Origin: Clarkia xantiana subsp. parviflora
Lineage: Eukaryota > Streptophyta > Magnoliopsida > Myrtales > Onagraceae
Direction: 5' to 3'
NCBI GenBank assembly: GCA_036873135.1
Contig: JAPTYO010000008.1
Coordinates: 35,722,819-35,786,818 of the forward strand
Length of the DNA: 64,000 nt
A model generated the notes under the pieces. That model did no database searches. It saw only the letters and a list, made by a program, of their open reading frames with translations, and had not been told where the DNA came from. Shown one piece after another: positions 45,849 to 57,148 of this stretch (its first letter is position 1; every line of letters begins with the position of its first letter). A program made the translations under genes and the position numbers.

Positions 45849-46390
45849 GGGTTAATAACTAAAAAACTGTCCAAGGTTTACCCTATGTTAAAATTAGGTG
45901 TCTGGAGTTTGAAATGTTAAAATGGACTGTCCCAAGTTTCATTTTTGTTGAAATTTGGTGTCTCGGTGTGATTACTTTAGAGAAGTCAATTCCGACGAAA
46001 CCGTCTGTCAAATTCGAGCTCTCATACACGCTCCCTGCTCGTCATCTTACCGGGACCGTCACCTAAAAAGTTGGTCACATCCGGGCAAGTAAATCTCGCT
46101 CTATTGTCATTGGAAAATGGCTCCACACCACTCTTCTAGAAACTTTTTTTTTAATGTTCAAATTTTAGGTGAAATTTGACGATTTTGTAAAAAGTAAAGA
46201 GTGATGGATTATGAGTGGGTTGGTGGGTTGATGGAAATGATTGAATGGAGATGAAAAGACGCACAAAGACACCAAATTTCAACAAAAATGAAACTTGGGA
46301 CAGTCCGTTTTAACATTTCAAACTTCAGACACCTAATTTTAACATAGGGTAAACCTTGGACAGTTTTTTAGTTATTAACCCTAAAAACCC
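45849..46390. mobile_element. Mutator-type foldback element with perfect 9-bp target duplication
   Basis: Inverted arms of about 120 bp (GGGTTAATAAC... and ...GTTATTAACCC) enclose a unique 280-bp centre. The flanks carry an exact 9-bp direct repeat TATTATCTA (45840-45848 and 46391-46399). The right end has an extra TAAAAACCC unit after the arm. No ORF in the centre. Confidence 0.85.
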
Positions 46391-46737
46391 TATTATCTAT
46401 GTATATATAATATAATTTGGTTATGATGTGTAGAATGTTGACAAATAAGAAAAATGAATTTTTTAACTTAATTTTATTGGTCCACATAGGTTGTAAATTA
46501 TATTTGCTAATGTGACATCACATTTTTTGCACACATGGACTGTTTAAAATTGCCTCAAAGCACATCATTGCATCTTGAAAACTGTTTCGATTTTTACGTA
46601 CGTTACATTACAATTAATTAGTATTTGATTAATAATAAAATACAAAAAAATTAAATATCACTTACATTTCATGTTAATACTATTATCTTAATATTAATAT
46701 TTTTTTTTTGTAAATACTAATATATCTGCATTCTAAC

Positions 46738-47243
46738 TAGGGATGGCAAGGGGTCACGGGTACCCGCCGACCCGCGGGTACCCGTCCCGATTTTGACCCG
46801 ATGACCCGTCGCTCCGCGACCCGCGGAGCGGGATCGGGTTTGGGTTCACGGCCACCCGCCGACCCTACCCGACCCGACCCGAGCTTTCATTTTACATATA
46901 TATTTAATATATGTATATATATTTAATATATGTATAATATATAAAACTATACGGGTAATATAACACATAGTCAAAATAACAATTATTCTAATGAATGGGG
47001 TGATTTATATTTGGATTATGAGTTAATTTAATAATTTATGATTTAAATTTGGAGTTGAATTTGGATACGGTAACATAGAATTTAGAATTTAATATTTAAA
47101 ATGATAAATTATACCTTACGGGTCGACCCGCGGGTCGACCCGACCCGAAAGTGCATGGGACGGGTCCGGGTCGACCATATTGACCCGCGGGGCGGGTCCG
47201 GGTCTTGCGATACTCGCCCCGACCCGCCCCATTGACATCCCTA
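46738..47243. mobile_element. hAT-like MITE with 8-bp target duplication
   Basis: Inverted ends TAGGGATGGCAA and TTGACATCCCTA, with 8-bp direct repeats ATTCTAAC outside (46730-46737 and 47244-47251). Subterminal GC-rich inverted blocks built on GACCCG/CGGGTC words surround an AT-rich centre. End sequence and 8-bp duplication fit hAT-derived MITEs. Confidence 0.87.
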
Positions 47244-47251
47244 ATTCTAAC

Positions 47252-48006
47252 ATTGAATATAAAAATTAAATATCACTTAAGGTATTCTAATATTGAATAT
47301 AAAAATAAAATATAACTTGAGATCTTTATGTTTATTATTATGCTTTATATATCATCATCTCAAATTTGTACAAATTAAAAAATAAAATAAAATAAGAGAA
47401 CCGAACTCAAGTGTTTAACATCCATATAATTTAGGATAAAATAATTTATCATGAAATACTATTAACTAATAATTCAAAATAAACTAAAACTAACAGTAGA
47501 AGTAAAATTATTAAAAACTTGTTTTTTAGGCAATCAAATTAACATACATTTATTTGTTATTACATGAATTGTAGAAATAAAATATTACGAAAAAATGAAA
47601 ATGAGAAAAAAAAAAAAAAAGTAAATTAAGATTAATTTTTTAAAATATACTTAAAAAAAGTACACATCACTAAATATTTTTCAACAAATTTCATAAAATG
47701 TATTTATTTTTACTAAAAATGAAGATGAAAAAAAAAAGGATAAATAATAGTGAATATTCATTTATTATTAAATTTTATAATTTTTAGTTAAATTTATAAT
47801 TAAATATGTTTAAATTTTATGCATTGCAACACTTTATAAATAAGTTAAATTAATTTATTGCTTACGTAATAGACCAAAGTAAAAAGATATGTGTGTATTT
47901 AGTTTATTTTATATATGTGTTATATATTTTTGTTACATAAATATTTTTTTAAACTTAAATTTAAATAACAATAAATATATATTTTGAATGAATTATTTGA
48001 TATTTT
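47252..48006. other. AT-rich DNA without a gene
   Basis: Very AT-rich sequence with many homopolymer runs. No ORF, repeat pair or RNA gene was recognised. Confidence 0.6.
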
Positions 48007-48032
48007 GCGCAAAGCGCGGGTCAATTCTCTAG
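48007..48032 (+). mobile_element. Helitron-like 3' terminus
   Basis: GCGCAAAGCGC can form a short hairpin and is followed after 11 bases by CTAG and then T. This is the layout of plant Helitron 3' ends (hairpin 10-12 bases before CTRR, insertion before T). The 5' end was not identified, so the extent is unknown. Confidence 0.45.
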
Positions 48033-48119
48033 TATAATATAATCATGAAAAGTTTTATAATAACTTGACAAATAAGAAAATGTACACATGACATGTTAAA
48101 ATGAATATATATTATTGAT

Positions 48120-48685
48120 CCTGTCAAATTGTATCTCTATTTATTGATGACTAATGGATATGTGCCCAATTCGTGTTCGTATTTATATTTCGGACCTCGC
48201 AAACGCCTCAAATCCATGTAAACGGATCGAAACGTTATACCCGCGAGTCAAAACGGTCCGGACGGGCAATATACGCGTCCAGACCGGACTCGTATGGATT
48301 GTCCAAATCTGACGTGGTCCGGATTGCCGCCCGCGACGCATGTACGTTTACCATCGTATTTTTACACTAAGTCTGAGTTTTTCGATATCCAACTTTACTC
48401 AAACCTGACTCCGGTTCACATTCTTATATTAAACCGGAGGCGAACCGCACAAAACCGGGCTTCAGTTCAAGAGCTCCTATATATTGAAATCTTGGCCACC
48501 CATTTCATTTTAACTCGTTTTGAGATTGGCTTAGGAGCTCTGACTTCTCTCTAGCTTTATCTCTCTAGATTCTTATTGAGGCATCAGAGAGGGTTCAACC
48601 AGCACCACCCCCCCCCCCCCCCCCATCTTCGAGTGCTGGTTACTGCCCCGGGTGCAGGTTAAGAAGGACGCGTGAAGTCAACAAC
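48120..48685 (+). repeat. Probable gypsy LTR/leader region
   Basis: Ahead of the gypsy gag lie a TATATATTG TATA-like box (near 48478), then ATTGAGGCATCAGAGAGGGTT and a C run (48608-48624), then a GGGTGCAGG segment. That order resembles the R-U5 end of Tat-type gypsy LTRs. LTR borders and primer-binding site are not settled. Confidence 0.45.
48608..48624 (+). repeat. Poly-C run (17 C)
   Basis: Seventeen consecutive C in the gypsy leader region. Confidence 0.9.
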
Positions 48686-50677
48686 GTGGACTTGGAGAAC
48701 TTGATACAACCCAGATCACACATATTCGACGACCCGTACTCTCGCGCGGGGAATCCTGCGCAGCATGAGCAGCCGGCATTCAATGCCCAGAATGATGCAC
48801 CACCGCCTGGTTTCGAGAACAGGGCGCCGAGGAGAGAGGAACATCCCTATGGAATGCCTGCTGAAGATACCCATTTCCAATGGGGAGGAGCATAGGCTGC
48901 GCCGACAGTCACACCTACCATGATGGTAGCAATTGAAGAGTTGTTAGCTTTCACAGAAACTTTGAGAAACCAAGGACATGCTCCACCACCACCTCCACCT
49001 CCACCTCCAGTATACAAGCAGCCACCGCCGCCAATGACATTGTCCCATGACACTACCCGACATGAGAGCTCACTGCGTGAAGAAAGACAATACCAAGCTG
49101 CTTCTCACCAACATTATAACTCAAGAGAGGAGGTAACACGTTCTTTCACACCTTACGTAGGGGCGCAACAACCAGGAGATCCTTGGAGACAACATCAAAG
49201 AGAAAGTTCCTTCTATGAAGTTAGTCGGGAACACCACAATCCCACTTACCATAACATGGGTAGAAGAGTGCCAGCAAGGGAGGAAGACGTCCCAATCACG
49301 GGACTGACAGCAAAGACATTGGAAGCTCTGATTGAGCAAAAGATGAAGCAGGCAAAAATGAAGGCCATACATGTCCTAGCTGAGAACGCTTCCCATCCCT
49401 TCACGGAGAAGTTGGTGTATAGCCTAGTGCCAGATGCGCTGTATAATGTCAAGATCGAGAAGTACAAGGGAAAGGAAGACCCGATAGAGCATGTGCAGCA
49501 GCACGAAGCTTCACTTCTTGGTAGAACTACCAATCCACACCATTTGGCCATGACAATCCCGCAAATATTGGTGGGGCCTGCAGCACATTGGTTCTTTTCA
49601 CTGCCACGCGACAGCGTGCACTCGTGGCCATATTTGAAATCGAAGTTTATACAAAGGTACATGGGAGAGCGCAAGCTCTTGAAAGGTTTAAGCGCGCTGG
49701 ATGATGTACGTCAGGAGTACGACGATTCTTTGGCAGATTACTACATTCGTTTCAACCAGAACATTGCTAACATCCAAGCATATGTTTCAGAAGGCGACAT
49801 CGTAAAGGCGTTCATCCGACACTTAGGACTTTGAGGTTTTCTCTCGCCGAAAAAATGTCTAAGCGTCCAGCTGAAACTCTGGAAGATTAACGGCAAGAGT
49901 AAAGGAGTATGTGAACCTGGAAAAGATCAGGGAAACTAACAAGGCTAAGATAAGTGCTGCGCGCCCTAAAGACAACAGCAAGCCTGGTCCTGTAAAGCAA
50001 TCCCAGGGGAATCAGCAAAACAAACATTGGCAGCCTCAGCCTCAGTTTAAAAGACCGCACCAGAGCGAGTTCCAAAAGCCCATGGATGTTAACAACATAG
50101 ACTTCATCCCACTCATGCACCACTGTCCATCATTCTCAGGGAGATGAAAGAGAAAAATATGTGGAGAGGGCCCAAAACCTATCGCAAGGGCCCGCTGGGA
50201 AAAGACAAGGATAAGTGGTGTGAAAACCACGAGGTGTACGGACATGATACAAATACATGCATGAGTCTGAAAATGCATGTAAACAACATCGTCCAGAGGG
50301 GATAATTGAAGCACTATGTGGATCAAGTGGGCAACCCCTCGAAGAAAGCCCAAGGTGAGCCCTCGACAAAGAGTAAGGGAAAAGAAAAGGCTCACGACAA
50401 TCCACCTTCTGCCAAGCGAGGTATGATAAACGTAATTCACGGAGGACCAGCTGCTGGAGGACATGTGTCGAATGCAAGAGATGTTTACGCGTCACAAGTG
50501 GGAACACTCCCCAAATATGGGAAAAGACGACATCCAGAAGTGGACGACGTCGTCATACAGTTCTCCAGACTAGACACGAAGCATATCATTTATCCCCACG
50601 ACGATGCCTTGGTAATTACCATGGAAATTGCAGGCTATGATGTCAAAAGAATACTCGTCGACGGGGGCAGTGCTGCC
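48686..50677 (+). pseudogene. Ty3/gypsy gag-protease, interrupted by a Copia LTR
   Basis: The readable frame opens at about 48686. A TAG at 48893-48895 interrupts it, and the same frame then runs 48896-49834. This part includes a proline run and the gypsy retrotransposon gag domain (Tyr-Lys-Gly-Lys-Glu-Asp-Pro near 49463; Trp-Pro-Tyr-Leu-Lys-Ser-Lys-Phe near 49628). Stops and frameshifts follow 49834. A zinc-knuckle-like Cys-x-x-His...Gly-His-Asp-Thr-x-x-Cys lies near 50220. The last frame (50306-50677) reaches the protease Val-Asp-Gly-Gly-Ser-Ala-Ala, where a family B LTR cuts in. Of the Tat/Ogre type by this protease text. RT and integrase are not found downstream. Confidence 0.87.
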
Positions 50678-51252
50678 TGTTAGCATATGGTGACGTGGCG
50701 CCGTAATTGGTAGCCCGTTAATGCTAAGGAAATTACCTAAGTTAATTAGGTAATTGTCACATTAGGGTAATTGGGCCAAACCCTAACCCTAATTGACATG
50801 GGAGGCCCAAAATTGGGCCTCCCCCCTTAATAGCATAGTTCGGCTGGATTTGTCCCACATTGGTTGGAGTGGACTTTTGTCCACTCCACCAATCCTATAT
50901 ATAGGGGACTCACCTAAGGGGTTTAAACATTCATTCAGAATAAGAAGCGCCTCCATTGAGAACTTGAGAGAAACCCTCTCACCCCCTAGTTGTGATCTTC
51001 GGTGCACATCTTAGTCCGAGGTTCTGTCCCCGTTGAAGAATCGATCAGAGGCTTTGTTATGGAGTTTACACCGCGTAGGACTTCTTTTTACGAAGAACTT
51101 GTACGTTGTTCCGACCGGAGGATCAGAACTCCCTCCACGACGTTCTTGGGCAGGAAAGCTAAAAGGTATGTGTACATTATTCCGCTGTGTAGTTAGATTA
51201 CTTGCATGTACACGTTTAGCATTCTGTAGTATTACGTCCCCGTAATCCAACA
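50678..51252 (+). repeat. Family B 5' LTR (575 bp)
   Basis: From TGTTAGCATATGG to CCCCGTAATCCAACA, TG...CA, followed after one base by a primer-binding site, so it is a 5' LTR. A TATATATAG TATA box lies near 50897. Very similar to 10250-10824. It lies inside gypsy protease coding DNA. Confidence 0.92.
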
Positions 51253-51253
51253 G

Positions 51254-51266
51254 TGGTATCAGAGCT
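51254..51266 (+). other. Family B primer-binding site
   Basis: TGGTATCAGAGCT, complementary to initiator tRNA-Met, one base after the LTR. Confidence 0.9.
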
Positions 51267-53217
51267 AAGTTAGGAGTTCTTAAATTTTTTATAAACTGAT
51301 TTCTTAAGTTTTGAAAAATCCGAAATTTTCATGTTCATGAACACCATGAGTAATCCAAAACTTTTAAGTAAATTTCATGTGTTTGATCTTTAAAAACTTA
51401 AATTTTTTGAAATTTACATGTTTTTATAGATCAAAACCGAATTTTATGTTAGAATTTAAGATTGATGTTCATGATCTTCAAGAACACCATGAGTTTTATC
51501 AAGAACACCTTTTAGATTCATGATCAAGTTAGGGTTTAATCTTAAAATTTGACAACTTTTCCAATTTACATGTTTGTGCCGAAAACCCTAGGGGTAATTT
51601 AGGTAAAAAAAAATTAGTTTTCTTGGACACCAAGTTACCTAGTTCGGCCGAAATTTTATAGGATATAGGTTGCCATTTTTAAATTTTATTAATAGGTAAC
51701 TATATATCTATAAGTTGGAAAATAAGGATAGGTTCATAATATTTGTAAAACATATTAACTATTAATATATATATATATATAAAGATAGGGATAACGTATA
51801 TTGATAGATTTAGTTACTATAAAAGATTAAGAAAATATATTGTCCACATATTTTAATTATATATATATATATTTAAATATGCCGAATTATATATATATAT
51901 ATTAGCAATATTGGAAATTTTTTTAAATAATTAATATTTCTTGGTGGCTAAGTTAAGTTTTTAATGGACTTTAAAACCCTACTTAGGCCACAAGACATAT
52001 TTCAGCCGAACCCTAGGGTTTATGGGCCGGTCCAATTGCTAAACCGGAGCGGGTAAAAGCCAATCCGGGTTTTCTTAATCGGGTCGACCTAGTCGGGTCG
52101 GGCCGGACCGTAGTAACTAAATTGAACCTAACCTAACCGGTTTTGAGTGATAAACCGAACCACAATCTTATTTTATTGAACCGTTTCGGACCAAACCGGG
52201 TTTTTAAAATCATACCGACTTGAACCGGATTTTAAATTGGACCGGACCAGAATGTTTAAATTTCTCGGAAATTTTAAAATGTTCAATAAAATAGGATGTC
52301 AAATTTTAAATCCAAAATGTTTCGAACTTTAAATTTAGCCTAAACAGTGCTCTTAGGGTTTACCTTTTAACACGTTTTTCGGTTAAAACCCTAAAACCTA
52401 GTTTCGATTATGAGGATAGATCTTGGATATGCATGTTTTTTGGGCTGGATTAAATTAGTGGGCTGGATTGCAATTATTTACTTTCTGCTACATATATATT
52501 AGAACTGTCGTCTTGACTCAGTCAAGCTAGCTGGTTATTAATTGCGAGCATTGAGCTCTGGGATTTAAATATATGTATTGCGCAATAGGATAAACATGCT
52601 ATGTTGATTGAAAGTGCCTAGAATCCATGTCTAGAAATGACGTATGATTGATTGTAAGCATGAATTGCAAAACAGCCCCTAATGTTTTCAAAACGTTTTT
52701 AAAACTGAAAATTCCCGTCGCCAATTATGCATGATGTGTGCGGATGTTGCATGTTTTGACACGTATGTTAGGATGTTCAAGAATAGAAAGCACGTGATAA
52801 TTTACTTTATGTAGAATTATATATGCTAGGAACATTAGACGCATGACGCGTAAACATGTTTTGGTTTGTTCTATTTTTAAAGCATAATATGATATTATGC
52901 ATGCGTAAATTATCAGATAATTCCTTTTAAAATTATAAGGGCCTTGGGAAAGCCAAGATCGGGTATACTTGTTTGAAAATTCCCGTTCCGGTAATTTGCA
53001 ATATAATGACCGTTTTCAAAGACTGATCTATTGGATTGAACACGACGATAGTGTGAATTCTTTCACGAAACCCCCTTCCCTCGGTTTACTGACGGTCGGT
53101 TTGGTTTAGTGACTGAAGGATCGCTATTTGTCGTATTCCATTATAATAGATAATCCGATGTTTGCAATTCTGTCAAAATGTTGTTGTACTCCCACCTTAA
53201 ACTATTATCAGTGAATA
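51267..53217 (+). other. Family B leader, copy 6
   Basis: About 1.95 kb of leader with no gene. It is collinear with the other two leaders, including the AT-rich stretch (51700-51910), the GAACCGG tract (52070-52260) and the GGGCCTTGGGAAAGCCAAG block (near 52940). Confidence 0.75.
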
Positions 53218-54323
53218 GATGGCATTATCATGTGAATCTGACTATTAGTTGAGACGAATTATGACTCGTGGAGCAAACGCGACAATACGATCTTGGAAGG
53301 ACAAGGTCTGAGTGACCACATTCAAATAACCATGATTTACCTGAATGCTGGATTAACCAAAATCTAGCATTCGCCCATTTTAAGTGGGAGCAAGATGACA
53401 AGAAAGAAAAGGAGATGATACTGTCTGAGATGTCAGAGGATTTCTATAACCTTTATAAGGATGATCCGACATCAAAGGATATCTGGGATGCCCTCTGTCT
53501 GAAATATGGAAGTGGCATGGCAGTTACTCTGCACCCACTTATACCGGCACTAGAAACCTGTCTGAACAACAACAGTAAAAGCATACTTGAAAAAGTATAC
53601 GATCTTCTTCGCCTATTCATGCCATTGGAAAATGACAGTCAGATGGCTGAATGAGATAAAATTCAGGCCATAATAAGGATTCTCCCAAAGTCTTGGAGAG
53701 CAACCAAAACTATATTGACTGTTAGGAATTCCGTGCTTGATCTTGCATCTGTCTTGAAACTAATCGAGATGGAATAGGCTCGATTAAATTCGGTGTTCAA
53801 AGAACCGAAACCGGCAGGACAAGCTGGTCGTAAGAAGAGGAAATTCAGGAACAAGGGAAAGAAACAACAGGCAGTCGACAGTAAAACGTTGACTACGCCT
53901 AAACAAGGCAGTCCCAGATTAAAATCTGAGATAGTTTGCGGGAATTCTAGCCCACGCCGAATAAGCGATGGTGCAGGTTACAGCAAATCGTATCCTGAAA
54001 AGGTATGCGAATTCGGTTATGTAGAGGAAGCTTTAGTTTCCTCAATTGTCATGTTAACTGACTCAAATCCGTTTTGGATTCTTGATTCAGGTGCAACGGA
54101 CCACAAAGCCAACGATAAAGAACTATTTGCCAAGTTTAGACGATTGCCGATGGATTCTAAAAGGATATACATTGGCGACAACTCACAAGTTGAAGTCATA
54201 GGGGTAGGAACTTGCAAATTGCCAATGGGCAATGGCAAATCCTTACTTCTAGAAAAATGTCCTTTTTGCTCCTAGAATCCCTAGAAATGTTGTTTCTGTT
54301 TCTACTCTTATGAATAAGAACTT
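53218..54323 (+). pseudogene. Family B gag and protease fragment with ordinary Copia gag
   Basis: Begins at ATG 53218. With frameshifts it shows the usual gag N-terminal Asn-Tyr-Asp-Ser-Trp-Ser-Lys (near 53260), then Ile-Trp-Asp-Ala-Leu-x-x-Lys-Tyr-Gly (near 53480), a gag C-terminal half with stops near 53653 and 53776, a Lys/Arg-rich stretch, and a protease starting Leu-Asp-Ser-Gly-Ala-Thr (active Asp codon at 54084). The protease text continues into the part that begins copy 4 at 23436. A clear zinc knuckle was not seen. It ends abruptly at about 54323, where LTR-like DNA of another kind starts. This is the ordinary gag with which ORF-X should be compared. Confidence 0.82.
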
Positions 54324-55101
54324 TGCTATGGAGGAACGGAGGAGACGAACCCAAGCTCGGAATCGACAGTAAAGCGAGACCTAGCAACATGACCGGTCAA
54401 ATCGCGGAGATCTTGTTATGGTGGTCGGGGCCGATCGGAGGTGCACATCGTGGCGGTCGGGACCAGAGTGTGGTGATGTAAACGTATTCTGTGGAGGAGG
54501 TCGGGCAAGAACAACAGCAAGATCGGGACGCCCGGATAGGATCGAAAGCGAAGCTGGATCGTGGTGAAAAGAAGGGCGTCGTCGAAGCTGCTGTGAATTA
54601 ACTAAACACGGTGGGAACCATCGATCTAGAGCCTCCTTCCCTCATCTCGAGAATTATCTGTGTATAATATTTCAATCATAAACATAATACAGAGCATGCT
54701 ATATAATAATAATAATATAATCAACTAAACAAGATTAGGCTAAAGAAAACAATCTGAGAGCTTCGGTTTATTAATCATCCATATATACAGTTGATTTTCT
54801 TTTGTCGAATTTTGTCACCCCCTCTACAATGTAAATATACTACCCTATATATATATTATCTAGGTCTAGGCTAATTTGAGCAACACATATTGCTGACTTA
54901 TTTTGTTAATAAATGCTAAATATTCAGAAAATTTAATACTAAATATTCAACAAATATTTTCTGCAATAAATACATAAACTATCCTAATTTTTGCAGGAGC
55001 CATTCTTGGAAGCTTTCATGTCTTTCCATATCTGGACACTTCCTCATTTGTTGCATCACATGCCATGCGCGTCGCGCGTGGTCCAAAATTAGGTGTTTAC
55101 A
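54324..55101 (-). repeat. LTR-like segment, possibly a solo LTR
   Basis: On the minus strand this 778-bp stretch begins TGTAAACACCTAATTTTGG and ends CCTCCATAGCA, TG...CA. It separates family B protease (left) from a family B LTR (right). The flanking 5-mers (AACTT and GGTGG) do not match, so a simple solo LTR insertion is not proved. No ORF. Confidence 0.35.
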
Positions 55102-55247
55102 GGTGGATCAAGAACTCCCTTCGTGCAAAGGATCTAGGACTACGGTAAACTATTGAGGCATGTGTAACTCTTTCGCTGCGTATTTTCGATTACATGCACG
55201 TACCATGTTTTAGTGTTTCCGTAGTGATTACTCCCCGTAATCTAACA
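55102..55247 (+). repeat. Family B LTR, last 146 bases only
   Basis: Matches the end of the subfamily 2 LTRs (ACTACGGTAAACTATTGAGG, then CCCCGTAATCTAACA), with the rest missing. Confidence 0.85.
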
Positions 55248-55248
55248 G

Positions 55249-55261
55249 TGGTATCAAAGCC
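55249..55261 (+). other. Family B primer-binding site, one mismatch
   Basis: TGGTATCAAAGCC, one base changed from TGGTATCAGAGCC. Confidence 0.85.
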
Positions 55262-55796
55262 TATGTAAGGAGTTCATGATTTTGATAAATTGGTGTTCTT
55301 GAAAATTTAAATTTTGGACCGAAATTTTAAAGTGTAAGATTTAAAAAATTTCGAATATTTAAGTATAAGGGTGGTCCGAAATTTTCATGATGTTCTTAGT
55401 TAAATTGATGTTCATGACCTTCAAGAAAAAGATGATATTTATCAAAATCAAACATTGGATTGTAGATCTTATTAAAATTTGATCTTAAAATTTGACCACT
55501 TGTTCCTAATTTGTGTTTGTGCCGAATTTTTGAGTAAAATTACAAGGTAAATTTTTTAATTTTCTTGAACATATGGAATAAATGTTGACCATATTTTAAT
55601 TTTTAATTAAGGTAACAATATATCTATAATTAGGAACATAAGGATAGATTCACATTAAAATATATAGAAATATATAACTATCAATATATCTAAATATTTA
55701 AATAGGGTTAAAGATATTATTGATAGATTTAGTTACCTAAAAGATTGAGAAAATATATTGTCAGTTATTTGTTTCCCTATTAAAGATATTCAGAAT

Positions 55797-55859
<63 letters not shown>

Positions 55860-55945
55860 GTGCCGATTTTACATATATATATATATATATATATATTGTT
55901 GATTGATTTAATCTTAAAGATAGAATCTTAGCAATAAATAAATAA

Positions 55946-55995
<50 letters not shown>

Positions 55996-56010
55996 TTTAT
56001 ATAAATGTCG

Positions 56011-56085
<75 letters not shown>

Positions 56086-56181
56086 TTGAAAATTATTTTT
56101 TATAATTAATGTTACTTGGTGGCTAAGTTTAATATTTTTTAATGGATTTAAAACCCTACTTGGGCCGCAAGTAAACATTTC
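55262..56181 (+). other. Family B leader, copy 7, left part
   Basis: Leader collinear with 10840-11486. It contains long TA/AT tracts (55799-55854, 55950-55984, 56006-56082). The Copia A3 insertion splits it after the ATTTC at 56177-56181. Confidence 0.8.
55799..56082. repeat. Cluster of (TA)n microsatellites
   Basis: Several TA tracts of about 20 to 75 bases separated by short unique stretches. The copy at 11290-11390 has far shorter ones. Confidence 0.92.
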
Positions 56182-56411
56182 TATAGAAGTGTATATGAAG
56201 ACTATGTTCAATACACTATGCATACACTTAGCTTTACTATGCATACACCCTGCCACTATGTATGCACCCGGTTATGCTATGCAGACACTATGCACCTGGT
56301 TCACAACTCTTTGTATAGTCTTAGTTGGTGAGCCTAGTTTCACTTAGTATATATATTGTATCACTTTGCTTGTAATCCCTAATCATCAATGAAGTATGAT
56401 TCAAGCTTATA
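56182..56411 (+). repeat. A3 5' LTR (230 bp)
   Basis: Begins TATAGAAGTG and ends AAGCTTATA. The U3 part contains repeated CTATGCATACAC-like words; a TATATATATTG TATA box lies near 56348. Ends directly at the primer-binding site. Confidence 0.96.
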
Positions 56412-56424
56412 TGGTATCAGAGCC
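56412..56424 (+). other. A3 primer-binding site
   Basis: TGGTATCAGAGCC, complementary to the 3' end of initiator tRNA-Met, directly after the LTR. Confidence 0.95.
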
Positions 56425-57148
56425 ATCCCTAATGGCGGCGTACACATCTAGTTGAAGAAGATCAAATTTCTTCAACATTAGCCTTCAAAGTTCACCTTGT
56501 TCTTGCATAACCATACAAGATAAGCTTCGTGGATCTTCATCTCAACTTGAAATTTCCATTTCTTGTGCAAGAATGGATGTCAAGTAAGTAAAAATTCAAG
56601 AAATCACAACACTACACAAAGCTGAGCATAGACTAAGGATAGCCAACATGTCTTAGTCCTAGTTTGCTTAGTTCTTGTTGATTTCAGCCTTGTTGAGCTG
56701 ATTGCGTGATTGTTCTTGTTATAATCTGGGATTTGCTTTGTTTCCCTGGATTTGGATATGAATTTTGAGCTTGTTCAAGCTGCGCATACCACTTGGAAGT
56801 TGTGATTTTCCTACGTTACAACGTTTGCATACACTTTGCTCGGCTGAGGAGTCATTGTGTGTTCTTCGAGTTTTCACTCCATTTCTTGAAGATTTCAGAG
56901 CTTTCTTCAATGGAGATTTGATCCTAATCCATCCCTAGTGATTTGTGAACATTGAACTTGGAGTAATTTGTTGCGGATTGTACAAATTGTACTGAAGAGT
57001 GAGCTGGAATTTTGTCTTATTCTCAACAAACTTGGTGTGCTAGTTTTGTTGCTAGTGCATAGTTTGTGTGCGTTTTCATTGGAGTCACTTGCTTCTGAAT
57101 TCCCTTTACTTTGAATCTTCAAGCTCCTTGTGTTACTTTGCTTGCAAG
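56425..57148 (+). other. A3 untranslated leader
   Basis: About 720 bases with no supported gene. The gag-pol frame extends back into it to 57068 only through non-ATG codons. Confidence 0.75.

Noticed and set aside
57068..57148. Extension of the A3 gag-pol frame upstream of Met1
   Set aside because: The extension begins at GTG, contains no ATG, and is not conserved in A1 or A2, which share the ATG at the 57149 position.
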